DNA of 55,130 nt, from contig VHZZ01001694.1 of assembly GCA_009801015.1 (NCBI GenBank), positions 36,749 through 91,878 on the forward strand, given 5' to 3'. This DNA is from Silene noctiflora. Lineage: Eukaryota; Streptophyta; Magnoliopsida; Caryophyllales; Caryophyllaceae. Under the pieces are notes generated by a model that saw nothing but the letters and a program-made list of their open reading frames with translations, was not told the origin of the DNA and ran no database searches. The translations under genes and the position numbers were made by a program. How positions within the stretch are numbered: position 1 is the stretch's first letter; each line of letters begins with the position of its first letter. Positions 12,105 through 24,934 of the stretch are shown piece by piece.

Positions 12105-15100
12105 CACCCTAAAAAAAAGCAAAAGAAAAAGAAAAATAAAAATGTCAGCTACTTAACTGTGGTGAAGTCAATGACGAGTGATGCTCATGATGATTTGGGT
12201 TCGGAATACAAAGAACAAAGCTACTTCAGAGAAACCAGATCAAATATTCTCACAAATATACCAGATATTCCACTTGCAGTACAGTTTTAACACAAACATT
12301 GATGGGACAAATCATATAACAAGACAGAACAAGATAATTTTAGGAAATGCAGTAGAAAAAAATACAGAAAACTTACAGTTTAACCAAGAAATTATGAATC
12401 TTCCTTGAAATATAGACAGAAGTAAAGGAATGTAATGAAAATGAAATGTGGCAGAGATTCAGAAAATAATAATATCTAAAGCCAATTGGACAGAACTTAA
12501 TAGATCAGAGTTCTAACTTCTAACTTCTAAGGTATCATCAACTGACATTAAATACCAAGAGAGTGACAACAATATCACAAATATAAAATTAAAACCGTCT
12601 TATAATGTGAGACGGTCTTACTCAATAATTATTGCTACAATATAAGCTTTACACATGTAAGTCTGCAAAAACCAGTAAAAAAAGAACTTACAGGGTTGCA
12701 AAAGAAAATGATTGACTGCAAAATAACATGCAAATTTATACTGTAGTTCAGAGATTAGTTAATGATTTAATACTTTATAAAACAAATCAACTTGCATTTT
12801 TTTTTAAATCACACTTTTTTTTTATCAGCCATCCTTTTCTACTACAGCTCTAAAATTTCCTTAATTCAGAAAATGAAAAGGGACTTGATTCCTAAGGTTT
12901 TTGTCACCATTATTTCATTGGATAAAATATAATGAGAAAGGAGTAAAGAGACAGCAACATTTATACTTCCAGGGTGGCTTAAAAGTACCTTAATCAGAAA
13001 TTAAAAGGGCTCAGATTTACACTTCACTTTGGTCTTATGTCGCGTATTAGACACTCGGACACCAACAGAATATGACACTTTGAAAATTTCATTTTAGACC
13101 AAAAAATTGAAAACATTGCACAAAATAATGTATTGACACTCTGACACCATATCATGTCCAACACTTGTAGCCTAGTCAGAGTAACGCAAGTAGTAAATCT
13201 TACCCCCAATGTAAAGTATTGGAAGTTCAAAATGTACGCAGTCTTACCCCTACACAATAGAGAGGTAATTAACCGATTGCGACTTCTGAGCCTGAACATA
13301 ATCGGACATGTCCAATAAAAACAAAAAACTGCCCTCTCCTGAAATATTTTTCTATATAAGAAACAAAAGAAACCCCATGTGAAAAAATCCCAATTTAGTT
13401 CAACTGTAAAGAGTTGATTAAAACATTTAACCTAACTAATCTAATTTTCAATGCTCATCTGTTTTAATTCAATCAAAGGGTATAAGATGGACCACCTACA
13501 CATGTTCAGTAAAAAATCAATCAAATCTATGCAAATATACAAGCATTAAATAGCATAAGATGTTCTATTGTATATTGTCAATCCCACTAAAAAGGAAAGA
13601 TTAGGCAAACTAATTATTGTAATTTGGACTGCATTTTTATACTGGACCGTCATACGGTGTGAAACCATCTTATTCTATAACTTGTATTTGGACTGTGATT
13701 AAATTAATCTATGACACATATTAATACCTGTAACTGGTCTAAGAAAGCAACAACAGTTAAAAGCATATGAATCAAGAAATTAGAACATCATATAAAAGTG
13801 AATAAAAAATTTAAAACCCATCATTTAAATTTCACAATTATTACCAATATGATGAATCCACCTAAGAAACTATGGCCCATACACATATTGAACTACTGAA
13901 GTTAAAAAGACTTAAACTTTGGCATGAAACCTGTAAAGCAGGAACTTTGTTGGATAAAAGTGCAACATATCCTAATAATTAGAAGTATAATTAATCAAAT
14001 ATTATAACCACTTACACAACTATAGAACAAAACCGTCTTATACTGTGAGACGGTCTTTGATTATTTACACTCGTTTATTACTATCAGTAAATGAGTGTTT
14101 TTATACATAAAAGACCGTCTCACAGTACACGATCTTACACAATAATTATCGAGTTCATACATCAAGATCCGTTCTTGGGAATGAGGAGACTTGTGGAATG
14201 TCACCCGTTTCTTTTGTGGTGTTAACTTGAACAAGAATGCAGCTTTCAATATCAATGAGGATAATATTGGACCCCTCAAAAATACTGGTGGGTCAGCAGT
14301 GAAAATGATTTGGGATTAGCATTCAGTGTAGGGATACACAATTTAGGTGCACCACTCAAGATTCAAGAATATGGAATGGGGTATGGGGATAAAAGGGGAG
14401 TTTTGCTTTTCTCCTTGTATTTTGCTGCTTTCTTTGGATTATTTAACTGTATTTTCCTGTACCATGTTATATGTTTAGTACTAGAGTATGTAATAAGGTT
14501 ATGGATTCTGGTGTTTATGGATCCGTCTTGCACAATAATGTCGTAAAACAATTTTACAGGAGACTAATTATTGATCATTTGGTTTTTGAGATACAACACA
14601 ATTCGAGTCACCGAAGTTAAATTTGTCAAAACTCAGGCAGCATCAGGCCCAAAATTCATAAGCTAGCTACATTCCCAGCGTCTGTCTTCTCATTTGATAG
14701 ACACTCACAGTGGTAATACATCCCCAGTGAGTTTTTTTCTCCTCGGAACAACCTCGATAATTCTTTTAGGAGGCTCAATGACCATATATCAAACCTATTC
14801 AATTTTCACAGCGCAATGGCAATCTTCATCAACAAGTAGTAAAATAAAAACACCACCAGAGTTGGACTTGAACTCGGTGTAAAAGGAATGTTATTCAAAT
14901 CCGGTTACAAGGGCTGTACGATGAGGTGTTGGAAAGTCTTAAGAATTTTTTTTGAACATACAAGTTCAAGTTCTGTGTTAAAACCAAGAGTCGAATGCCG
15001 TGTCCCACACACGACATGCCAGATAGGCAGATATAGTGGACATGCCAGATATAGTGGGAATCGAATAACACTGATGTAAGAAAACAAAACTCATGGATGA
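12105..15100. other. Long upstream region of the coiled-coil gene, no coding exon recognised
   Basis: An intron in the 5'UTR probably starts above 12105, but I could not place the leader exon. The DNA is AT-rich and holds copies of a palindromic motif built on GTGAGACGGTC (12594-12622 and 14041-14127). Short open frames at 14310-14882 resemble nothing I know. Confidence 0.45.
14041..14127. mobile_element. Foldback MITE with perfect 18-base inverted ends
   Basis: TACTGTGAGACGGTCTTT at 14041-14058 is repeated exactly in inverse orientation at 14110-14127, and weaker inverted similarity extends outside both ends. The short spacer is AT-rich. A related single copy sits at 12594-12622. Confidence 0.6.
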
Positions 15101-15390
15101 GAAAAGATGCATTACATAAATGGCAACAAACATAATACAACTTATAGAGTACAAAGCCCAAAAATTCCGAAAAGCATTCTCATACGTGTATATACAGTCA
15201 AACCTGTCGTCTCCCTGCCTCCACAACCTCTATGACTCGCTAAATGTCAGTGGAAGGCGAGGTTCGGCTGGATGCTCAATGGATTGTAAAAACAATAAAT
15301 AGAAAAAGGTCACCAAGAACAACCCGCTAGAAAATTAGAGCTCCGCTTTAGCAAGCTTCGTTGTCAGTGCTCGTAACCTCCTTCACCGCC
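15101..15390 (-). other. Probable 3'UTR of RCF3
   Basis: Sequence directly below the RCF3 stop codon, higher in GC than its surroundings and without an open frame that fits a gene. It is assigned by position; the polyadenylation site is not determined. Confidence 0.45.
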
Positions 15391-18300
15391 TCAAGGCCCG
15401 TCTTCTTGAACTGGTTAGGTATGAATATTAGTTAGTACAGAGAATAACCCCTTGACAACAACTGCTGCTATAGTGCCTTGACCCCAAATGACATGGGGTG
15501 CTTAACATAAATCATCATCTAAAATCGTCATTGACGTAAGATAGTGAAAGAATAAGGGAAACTAAAAACGACTTGAAGAAAGAAGCTCACTGCTCAAGAA
15601 GAAACCCTGCAATAAGCTTTGGGCTCTTTCTGCCTGCTCGGGAGTGCCCGATATTCTGATTATTTTCTCAGATGAGTCGGGTTCATCCTCTATCAATGTA
15701 ACCTTGGCTCCTGATAGCTGCTCGACAACAATTGGAAAACAGATTTAAAAGTTGGTAAAAGACAGTGAAGTTAATCAAATACGGAGTACTACGATGAACA
15801 AAGTAATGCTACAAAAGTAAGCCATGTATGAGACGGTCTCAGATTTTAGACCAACCCAAATACTTATGTGTCACTCATGCACTGAGTTTGTCTCACATGT
15901 AAGAACATCTCAAAATAAGTTTTGTGAATGCAGAATGTCAGGTCACCTCGCTAATTTGAGCAAGTTTATTTTTCGATTTTGCCAGAAGCCTTGCAACTGC
16001 ATATTCTGGAATAACAACTTCAAGAGTGCTCCTTGTGACCATTGGTACTTGAATCCTGGTGCTGAAAATAAATTACGTGTTACATTGGTTGAGCAAAGTT
16101 CAAAAGAATCAAAACCTATGATTAAATTACTTAAGGATAGTGCTGAAAGATGGAAAGGTTTAGACCTGTTCAAGGTAGTAGGCATATCTTCACGACGACT
16201 GCTAGCACTATCTTCACGGCGATCATTCTCATTCTGTCTTGAAGTTTCACTACTCGACAATCCAGTATCCTAAAAGGAAATCTCTTAGAATTGACTGACA
16301 AGATAGCGGTAGCTCTACAGAGCATAAACATGGCCCAATGCAATGAAAAACAAAACATGCATGTTTCATAGCAACACTTCAACCTCCGCTCTAAATTTCA
16401 TACCATTGAGTTTCAGATTTTGTGAAATGAGATCAGTGACAGATGACTACACTGAAATACTTTGTTCTATAAAGGCATGAGGTGCATCAAGGCAACTAGA
16501 TGCAAGATATGAGATAAAAGTGTGTGCCTCATGCACAACAATGCATTGGTTTTTAACGTATTCTCTGACATTTATTATTGAGCAACACCCTCTCACATTT
16601 TAAAGTGCACTAACATGTTACCAAAAAAAAGAGTAAAGTCGGCAATAATAGGGAAAGGGAATGTATAATAAAGAAAATGTAGAATATGCAATTTGCATAG
16701 TGCTAGTGCCGCCTGACTGGCTGCGCCTTAGCTCAAGTCAACGTGCACCACATGTGCCTTGAAGGGATTTGATTAACACCTCACTACATTGGATGACTGG
16801 ACATTCTTTTTTTAACTAGGGGTAAGTTGAAATAGCAAAATATATTTGAATCCAACATATTGGTTACAAGACTGTCAAGTCAAATTAGACATGCAGATTC
16901 CTCCTAAACGTAAAAAGCATTTCCTTGTTCTGAATTTTTTGCTACACAGAAAATAATATGGCTCATAACTAGGGCAAAAAGCCGACATAACATTTAGAAG
17001 AGGGTACACACACAGATGCAGTTTTGTCCAAGAAAAGGGGAAGGGGGGCATTATATCCTCTGTCATAGGACTAATTCTTAGATGAGACATTCACACAGCC
17101 AGACTGTCCACAATTCCACATATCATAGAATTCATTCAACTCAGCATGGCAGTACATGTGTGACAGTGTGAGTGTGTGACAGGATTTGTGCAACGTATTG
17201 CACCGACATTGCAGTACAAAAATGAACATTAGTCGTTCACTTTTGTTTTCTCAGAAACCAGTATTTCCAGTGTAAGTCTAGCTAAATGAATAATTAAAAA
17301 AAAAATGCAACATACTTAATTTCTATTCCACAGTGAATCAAACATAAAATTAGTTATTCCCCTTCTAGACATTGACAAACAGAACATATTAAAAAAACAA
17401 TTGTGTGTGGATCCTAGAGCCCAAACTTCATGGCAAAACGTTACAGGCCAAAGAAAAATCATTACTCCAAGTAAAGTATCTATGTATTTCAGGCTTTCAG
17501 AGCCGGCTGCCGGACGTTGCTAGTATGTGAAGAAATTCATGTTTTGGCTTTAGATAAAGTGATGAAGCGTCGTGACAAGTGGGCACCACACACACATCCA
17601 AAGTTAAGTTGCACAGAAACATAGGTTTTTGCCCAGCATTTAAATATTACCGTAAGCGCACTTAAACAGATAATGGACTCGAGGAGAAGATAAACATGGG
17701 AAATGGGAGGGGATCTTATTGATTCTACATTCAAACACAAAAAAACCAGAGAATAACTTAGTATGAGATGAGCAATTACCTTGGGTGGTTGCACAGATGC
17801 ACCCTGGGAAACTAAGGCAGGAGATCCACTATCCAATGATTCATTGCCTAGTCGGGGCTTATTTATGGATTCTTGCCGAGAGGGGCCATTTCCTAATGAA
17901 GGTGGAGCTGAATCTGATGGTGGTAGCATATCCCTTTGCAAGAACACTTGGTACAAGTAACTCCTTACTTTGGCTGTCACCTCAACCAGAGCTTCACGTG
18001 CTAGTTTTATCTCCCCTACAATCTGTAAATAAGACCATGAGCAATAGGAGAAAGGAAATCATGGTAGAAACCAGAGCTTCTGTAAGAACATGAAATAAAC
18101 CTCATCCTGAAACTTTGAATAAAAAGATGAGCATGTTTCACTAATGTAGCAGGATATAATCGATCAAATTTGACAATAAGAAAAATTTAAGAGACACTCT
18201 CGTGTAAGACCACCTTACGCAAGAGGTTGCGTAAAATGGGTTTTTGACCTTTTGTGACAATTTTTTCAGTTATATTTCCCTTCCAAGCTGATGGGTCATT

Positions 18301-21193
18301 ATTTCCTTGTAAAAGGACACATTTCACACAATAACTGCCTGTAAATGATTGGGCTAGCCAAAATCCCGATTAGATACCAACCACTAGTGAATCCACGTAT
18401 AACAACTGAACCAGCCCAAATGACTTCCTCACTGTACAAGGAATAAGGCTTTTTAAATTTAATAGCATCTACGCATTAATAAACGTTTATTACACTAAAG
18501 TACATTGCATTATGCATCATACCAATTGTTTCCAGAGCAGCTCAATACAAAGCTAAAGCATCAAGGATTTGAGAAACATCAATAACTTTTCATGCACACC
18601 TGGACAAGGGTATCGTTAGCTGATATGAAGGCAGGAACTTTTTCCTTGGGCAAGATCTCAATGTCTGCACCAGTTAGTTTCTTCATCTCGGACAGTGATC
18701 CATCTTCATTGAAGCAGCCGGTTTCACTGGATCGAACTAGCAGCCTTGTGGTCACAATGTTATCCTTGTCTGGTACTAAATCCACAATGCGAGTCTGAAT
18801 ATGCAACAAAGCTTCTTGGGCTGGAAATAACTCATCTTCAGGGCCCTAAGTAGAAGCAAAGTACAACACCATCAGGTAAGGCCGCAAAACTAGTGTCAAT
18901 ATACGGTTACATATCCAAGTACCCGATTCGGCATGCCTCAACAAGTAAGGGCATGGATGTTTTCATAGCATAAATATATTCAAATTTTCAATTTTTTAAA
19001 GTGAAAGGATAGGCATTTGACAAATAAGGCTCAAAATCATTAAATATCACACGAAATCCTTCATGCAAAGCCTATTACTCTACTTTCATTATACACACCT
19101 CCCTTTTTAGTTCAAGGTGGTAATGATCAGTTATGGATTCCATATCCGCATCCTTGAGTGTGACACACAGGTATGATCATAGAAGTGAAGAGTCAAAGTA
19201 ATATATTCAAAATTAAAAGGTCCAAAGTTAAAAATTGTAAACGGCAAAGGAAGCTTGAAGTCTGTCAAAACCAAACATAAAATTCCATCATCTAAGTGAG
19301 ATACCTCGTCAGAAGATACAGTTATTATGCGCTCCTCTGAACCATCAACTGGGTCAGAAACTTTGACATCCACGCCAATTTCATTCTGAAGAAGATCCAG
19401 AATACCACTGGACGACCCTACCACACTATCAACCTTATCATTAGGACAGAGTATCCGAAAAACAAGGTCTCCAAAAGAGGTTTGATCATTTTTAGTACGA
19501 GAGGCAATCTGTGATTCATATGCATAACCACCAGATCGAGATGAAAAGGTGGTGCTTCTGTTACGGTAAGAATTAGAACGCGAGTGGTAAGGAGAACCAT
19601 CTCTGCGAGATAGACCAAAGTCATCCTCATAACCGTCATCCTCATAACGATCATCTGAGTGATGCCGCCCTTGAAAAGTACTTCGATCACGATGCTGACT
19701 CTCTCTCAAGCGTGATGCAATGACAGATATGGCATCCTTCACAGCCTCTATATCACCAACAATCTGTGATAGATTCAGCAGGACACAATTCAGTTACGTA
19801 TACAAAAATGAAATAGTCTCATAGCAAATATTTTTTATCCTGACCAACCACATGAAACGCAAACACTACACATAACAAGGTTCTAACATATGTGAAATGT
19901 AAACACTACATGTGTTACCGGTAGAAACATCTAAGATTCTAACATCATCAACAGAGCTAGTTTTATGACATACGTAATTCTTAGCAATCTGAAGATTGTC
20001 CACTTGACATTTATAACAGCACAAAACTGAGTTGAAGCAAATCTCCAGAATCTTTAAGCAATGTCAGATAAGGTAAGATTGTCTAAAACCCAATGATTCC
20101 AAGTCAAACCAAGGCATGGTCCAAATGAGATAAAAAATTATGCTCAAGACATTAAACGGGCTAGAGAAATAGTCTACGACAGAGATGTAATGAGCAACAT
20201 GTGGTTTGTCAAGTAACAACTTCCAATGGCATCAAGCAAAGGTTTTCAGTACTTCACAGAAATTGTTCAATACTTCAATATCACTGAAATGCAAGGGAAT
20301 GTCAAGGCCTGCTTTGAAGTCATTCGGAAAAAGAACAAGCCAAGTATTCATAAATTGCTGGTCCAAGTAAGCTCAAATCCAACTATCTGAGGCAGTCCAA
20401 ATGCACTTAAAAACATACAGCATAAATAAGTTGATCATATGTCATAGGAACATGAAGATTTAACCTGAACAATCTCCTCCCCCATCGAAACACACCGAGG
20501 CAAAGTATGATCACGAGGCAAAATCCTAATATGAGTCTTGGTTTCCATCCTCATTTGCTCAATAATCTTCCCTCCTTTCCCTAACAAGCTACCTACATGC
20601 AGTTTCGACACAACCAATCTAGTCACCACTCTCCCATTATTAGCCCCACTACCACCTCCACCTCGACCACCACCACCATAATCCCCTTCCTCCTCCCCAA
20701 ACGCCTCGCTCTCAAGCACTCTCTCATGGATCAAAAACAATGCCTCTTGCGCAGGTGAAAATGGAGGCATTCTCCCATCAGGGTCTCTCCTCCTAGTATC
20801 CGAAATCTCAATAATCCTCTCATCATCACCCGGCACCAGTTCATGAACATTAATCCAAGCTCCGGTATGCTGTCTTATCGACTTTATAATACTCCCGGAC
20901 TTCCCAATAACCCCTCCCACCTTGGCATCAGGACAAAGTATCCTATAACTAGTCGTAACCATTACCGACGAATCACCAGTCTTTCCACCCATTCTTCCAC
21001 CACCCCCACCTCCTCCCCCTCCTCCACCTCCTCCAAACCCCCCTCCACCGCCACGGTGTCGATTATTTGGGTAATGATGTTGTGCAGGGAAAGAGTTGTT
21101 ATTGTTGTATCTAGGTCTAGTCCTTGAAAATGGCTCTAAATCATAGTCTTGGTGATCATAATAGTAACTTCTCTTAGATCTTGACCTATCCAT
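15391..21193 (-). CDS. RCF3: KH-domain RNA-binding protein RCF3/SHINY1/HOS5-like
   Basis: Eight coding exons join in phase: 21193-20465, 19763-19305, 18845-18600, 18022-17780, 16269-16166, 16061-15947, 15717-15591 and 15410-15391, giving 680 residues. The start MDRSRSKRSYYYDHQDYD and the glycine-rich run (residues 48-66) match the RCF3 group. KH1 (about 83-160, GKSG) and KH2 (about 190-265, GKGG) have the GxxG loop. KH3 (from about 343, GSSS), KH4 (from about 410) and KH5 (about 604-675, KSKN) lack it. An Arg/Ser/Asp/Tyr-rich linker lies between KH2 and KH3. The family acts in the nucleus with the CTD phosphatase CPL1 and affects mRNA capping, polyadenylation, splicing, miRNA processing and stress-responsive transcription. 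The C-terminus SIQEDGP depends on a 20-base last coding exon. Confidence 0.92.
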
Positions 21194-21700
21194 GATTAAA
21201 CTAAACTACCCACCTCAAATTTTTGTCCGAAATTCCCAAATTTGAGTAGTACCACACTAACTACATATAAACTGTCCAATAATCACAATAAAGATAAATT
21301 AGGGTTTCAATCTTTCTAATTCTGGGCAAAAACTGACGGGTCCTTTTAAAAAATCAATGAGATCCCAAAAATGCTACATGGGTAATAATTATTAGACCAT
21401 TACACATTTGAATAATCATTATAATCAACAAAAATGCTCAAATGAGAGGTTCCTGAGCTGCTGAAAGTGGTTGATTTCGAAAAAGATTGAAACTTTGGGG
21501 ATTTTGAAAATTGGGGTTTTGATAAATTAGATGGTTGAACACCAGAAATGACTAACCCTAGGATTTGAAAAGGGAAAAGAAGACAATATGGAGAGAGAAA
21601 AGGAGAAAGTGAGGAGTGTAAGTTGGGTTCGTATACGCACAAATGGGTGTCACGATTTTGTAGGAGGTTTCTTGACCATCTTTAGTGACTGTACCTTCGA
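21194..21700 (-). promoter_or_regulatory. RCF3 5'UTR and proximal promoter
   Basis: Upstream of the RCF3 ATG the minus strand is pyrimidine-rich and carries AAACCCTAATTT-like sequence near 21300, common around plant leaders. No other gene starts here. The transcription start cannot be fixed. Confidence 0.45.
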
Positions 21701-22015
21701 ATAGTTCAACCATATCTAATTAGAGGACCCCTACTTGTTTCGCCATTTCCGAATCAACGGTCCAGATTCTGAGTACGAAAGAGATAAAATATAATGAAGG
21801 TTAATTTATCTAAAATTAAAGCATGGTTATTTATTAGATACTCCCGGAGTATTTGGGAAGACAAATGGAAGAATGAATTTGTGTCAAGGGAATGTAGATT
21901 GGGAATATAGATTGACCGGTTTGATTTCGATCGGGTCAGTTTGGATCGAGTCGCTTTTGGATTTGCAAGAGGTTGAATCATATGCAGTCAGGTCATTTGG
22001 AGAAATAGGAACATG

Positions 22016-22287
22016 CATCGGATGTAGTACCTTAGACCTTATATGTTATTGAGCTTATGTATATTTTTTCTGAGCTTTTTAAAGTTTATAAGTTACATTT
22101 TAATTTTTTGCCGCCAAAACTCAAATTTTACTGAGTTTATATGTAATATTATTGTAAATTTTTGAGTTTATTATTTAAGTGAATGAACTCATAAACTTTA
22201 TACTAAAACTCAAAAATTTTAAAACAAAACTCAAAAACTTTATTATAATGCTCAAAAACTACAAAACTAGTGGTAGTATATCGGATG
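22016..22287. mobile_element. 272-base MITE with 16-base inverted ends
   Basis: The left end CATCGGATGTAGTACC and the inverted right end CATCCGATATACTACC match at 13 of 16 bases. The interior is AT-rich and repeats the motif ACTCAAAAACTT several times. No target-site duplication is clear, so the superfamily is open. Confidence 0.5.
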
Positions 22288-22359
22288 TATAATCCACTTA
22301 CTGGGTCATTTGATTTTGGGTCATTTTCAGCACTATTATTTTTTATTTTTTATGGATAA

Positions 22360-22679
22360 CTAGTATAGCTTCCGTGCAGTTGCATGGTATTTTAGATAGA
22401 AATATTAGAGAATTTAACAATTAATTAAACTAAATGCAGGTTATCTCCATTTTAAAAAGAGTAGAAATTTGCATATATTTGCCTTATTTATGTAAAAGTT
22501 AGAACAATTATAGATGTTAAACCATAATTTATGTTACAAAATTAATTAGGAGATAAGTATTGTTCAATAGTAAATACAGATAGTGAAGACTAATTTATTA
22601 GAAAATAAATATTGTCAAGTAAAATATTATTTGAACGGGAGAATTTAGAGATATGTTAATCTTTTTAGTATATAGGGGA
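22360..22679 (-). mobile_element. Short Helitron-like element, 320 bp
   Basis: On the minus strand it begins TCCCCTATATACTAAAAAG after a host A and ends in CTAG before a host T. An imperfect hairpin (CCATGCAACTGCACGG) lies just before the 3' end. The 5' end is almost identical to that of the Helitron at 7552-8247. Confidence 0.65.
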
Positions 22680-22960
22680 TTTGAGGATACAATTCATATT
22701 CACATTATCAAACATAATTATTTGTATAACACATTTTTCATTTGCATATTTGTAATTCTAATAACATTAAACTCAATTTCTAAAATGTTAACATTATTAC
22801 CAATCAATTATATCATTTTCATCCAATTATGGATTCTAATTTGTTTGTAGAACACGTGTTTGATTCGTTTATTGGATATTATTGATCAAAATATCGGGTT
22901 TGTGCATGATGAGCAGGGAGGGGATTGATGGGGTGGTGTGTTGGTATGAGTGGGCGCATT

Positions 22961-23251
22961 TAGAGCTGCACGCTGAGCTGGATGGGGCTGAACCCAGGCT
23001 GCGTTGGTAGATAGCGAGCCCGAGTCCACATTGCGGGCTGGAGAGTCATGGCCCTAAACCGGCCCAGTTGGGAAAAATGGGTAGAAAAGGAAGCGGGTCG
23101 GGCAGGCTTGGGGTGTTTGGGCTGGGGAGGAGGGACGGTGGGTCGGGCTGGGCGGGCCATGAGAGCGAGTCAGCGAGTTGGAGATTAGAAGGCCTGGTTA
23201 GGCGGGTCAGGCAATGCGGGTCGGGCCAACCTACACTGTTGTCCAGCTCTA
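22961..23251. mobile_element. GC-rich hAT-type MITE with 8-base target duplication
   Basis: The ends TAGAGCTGCAC and (inverted) TAGAGCTGGAC fit hAT terminal repeats. They are flanked by GGCGCATT (22953-22960) and AGCGCATT (23252-23259), an 8-base duplication with one mismatch. The 291-base body is strongly G-rich on the plus strand, built of short GGGC/GGGT words, in DNA that is otherwise AT-rich. The open frames across it reflect this composition. Confidence 0.75.
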
Positions 23252-23279
23252 AGCGCATTGGTGGGGGTAGTATGTTTCT

Positions 23280-24934
23280 GTTATTAAAAAAAAAAAAAAA
23301 AAACTAAGCAATAAGGAATGTGTTTCGTTTTCTCTATTTTTCATTTTGATTTTCTCTTGTAACAGTATTTTTTTTTTTTTTGACTTTTTTTGCTCTTGTT
23401 TATTTCAGTTATTGTATCATGTACCTTTTTTTGTTTTAATTTTGTTTATTATTCCCGTGTTTTTTATTTGTATTGTTGAATAACATGACTTTAGAAGAGG
23501 TTTTAAGGGTACTCTATATTATTTTATTTGTAGTATAATATATTTATTTTGGTACTCTATCTAAGATTTGAAAATGTCGTATGAAAAAAATATGTAAGAC
23601 AAAACTTTCAAAGTTTTCTTTATGTGTCCATTTAATTAAAGTTGAGGGGTATACAGTAGAAGATGGGATAACGTTTATAAACGCGATGTAATGTGATTAG
23701 TATTTGTCGTATAACTTATTGTAACAATAAAACCTTAAAATTTAGAATTTAGTATTTGGTTTGATTCTGATTTACAATAAGAATAAAAAACCAAATTTTA
23801 ATTCATTCATATTTTCTTTTTCCTTTTTATAAATATATGATGACGTGACTTCTTAAATTCTATTAGAATAGGTAATGGTGAAGTGTGGTGCTTTGTCTTG
23901 ACTTTTTATAATATACTAGTTTTGAGCCCGTGAAAATCACTGGATTCTTATAATTTTATTTTTAATTTTATGTTAAGGACTTTATATTATGACTTTTATT
24001 CGTAAGTCTTTATATTTGTAAATTTTTTTTGAAAAGATTATTATTATCTAAACTCATTAGAAAATGATCCAATCCACAAAACCAACTAATACTCATACCA
24101 AAATAACCTGCTCTTTTCAATTCCACCCGAAGAAAACCAGATCCGGTAATAACCTGACATATTTATGATTACTCTTAATCTTTCAACTATCACTTACTCT
24201 ATCAAAATGATACCGACCCTATACTTTTTAATGAAAAAGTATAATTGTCCTTTTACCCCTATTTTCTTAAAATCTTTTCCAAATAAAAAGTAGGACAATA
24301 AAAGTGGAACATATGGAGTAATACATACATATGAAAGTCAATTTTATATAAATTATATAATTTTCTTCGGTAAAACACAAATCAAAATCGATATGTACAA
24401 AATTGAACGTACCAAATGTGAAAACATTTTATTATGAACATACTAGACAACATCGTGAAAGCTAAAAATTAATAACTAAGAGTGTTACATCTCTGGAATT
24501 CTCTGATGCTTTATTCTGAAATTCTTCATTGCTTCGTGTTGTTTGTTATACTGTCATCAAGTACAAGTGAAATTTGTCATTAAAAAAAAGCCACAACTTA
24601 AGCACCAATAAAAAAGATCCTATAAGAGAGTTTAAAGGTCTTTAGAAGTAAAGAAGATGATATTATTAGTGAAACCAACACAAAACGCTTCTAGCTTTAC
24701 ATTTTCGTCAAAGACGATGCAATCCTAAAAAAAAAACAGGAGACCAAAAAACATGAGTTAGTCCACAATAAAATCCCCATACTCGATTTCAAATTAATCT
24801 ACCACTTGACGCACATCATTAGTATATCCAAGTGAAAGAGTTGCCCCATAAATGCTTTTGGAAAATGTAAACAATACACAATACCTTAGCAAAAAGAACT
24901 CGATGAAGAGACCTATTCCCAATAATATCTACAT
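23280..24934. other. AT-rich intergenic DNA with no gene seen
   Basis: Poly(A) and poly(T) tracts occur near 23285 and 23370. A CTAG followed by GAGCCCGTG near 23916 resembles a decayed Helitron 3' end. No exon is supported. Confidence 0.5.

Noticed and set aside
15824-16273. 149-codon plus-strand frame
   Set aside because: It is the shadow of RCF3 exons 5 and 6 on the opposite strand.
22960-23258. Proline/arginine-rich frames on both strands
   Set aside because: They follow from the G-rich composition of the hAT MITE.
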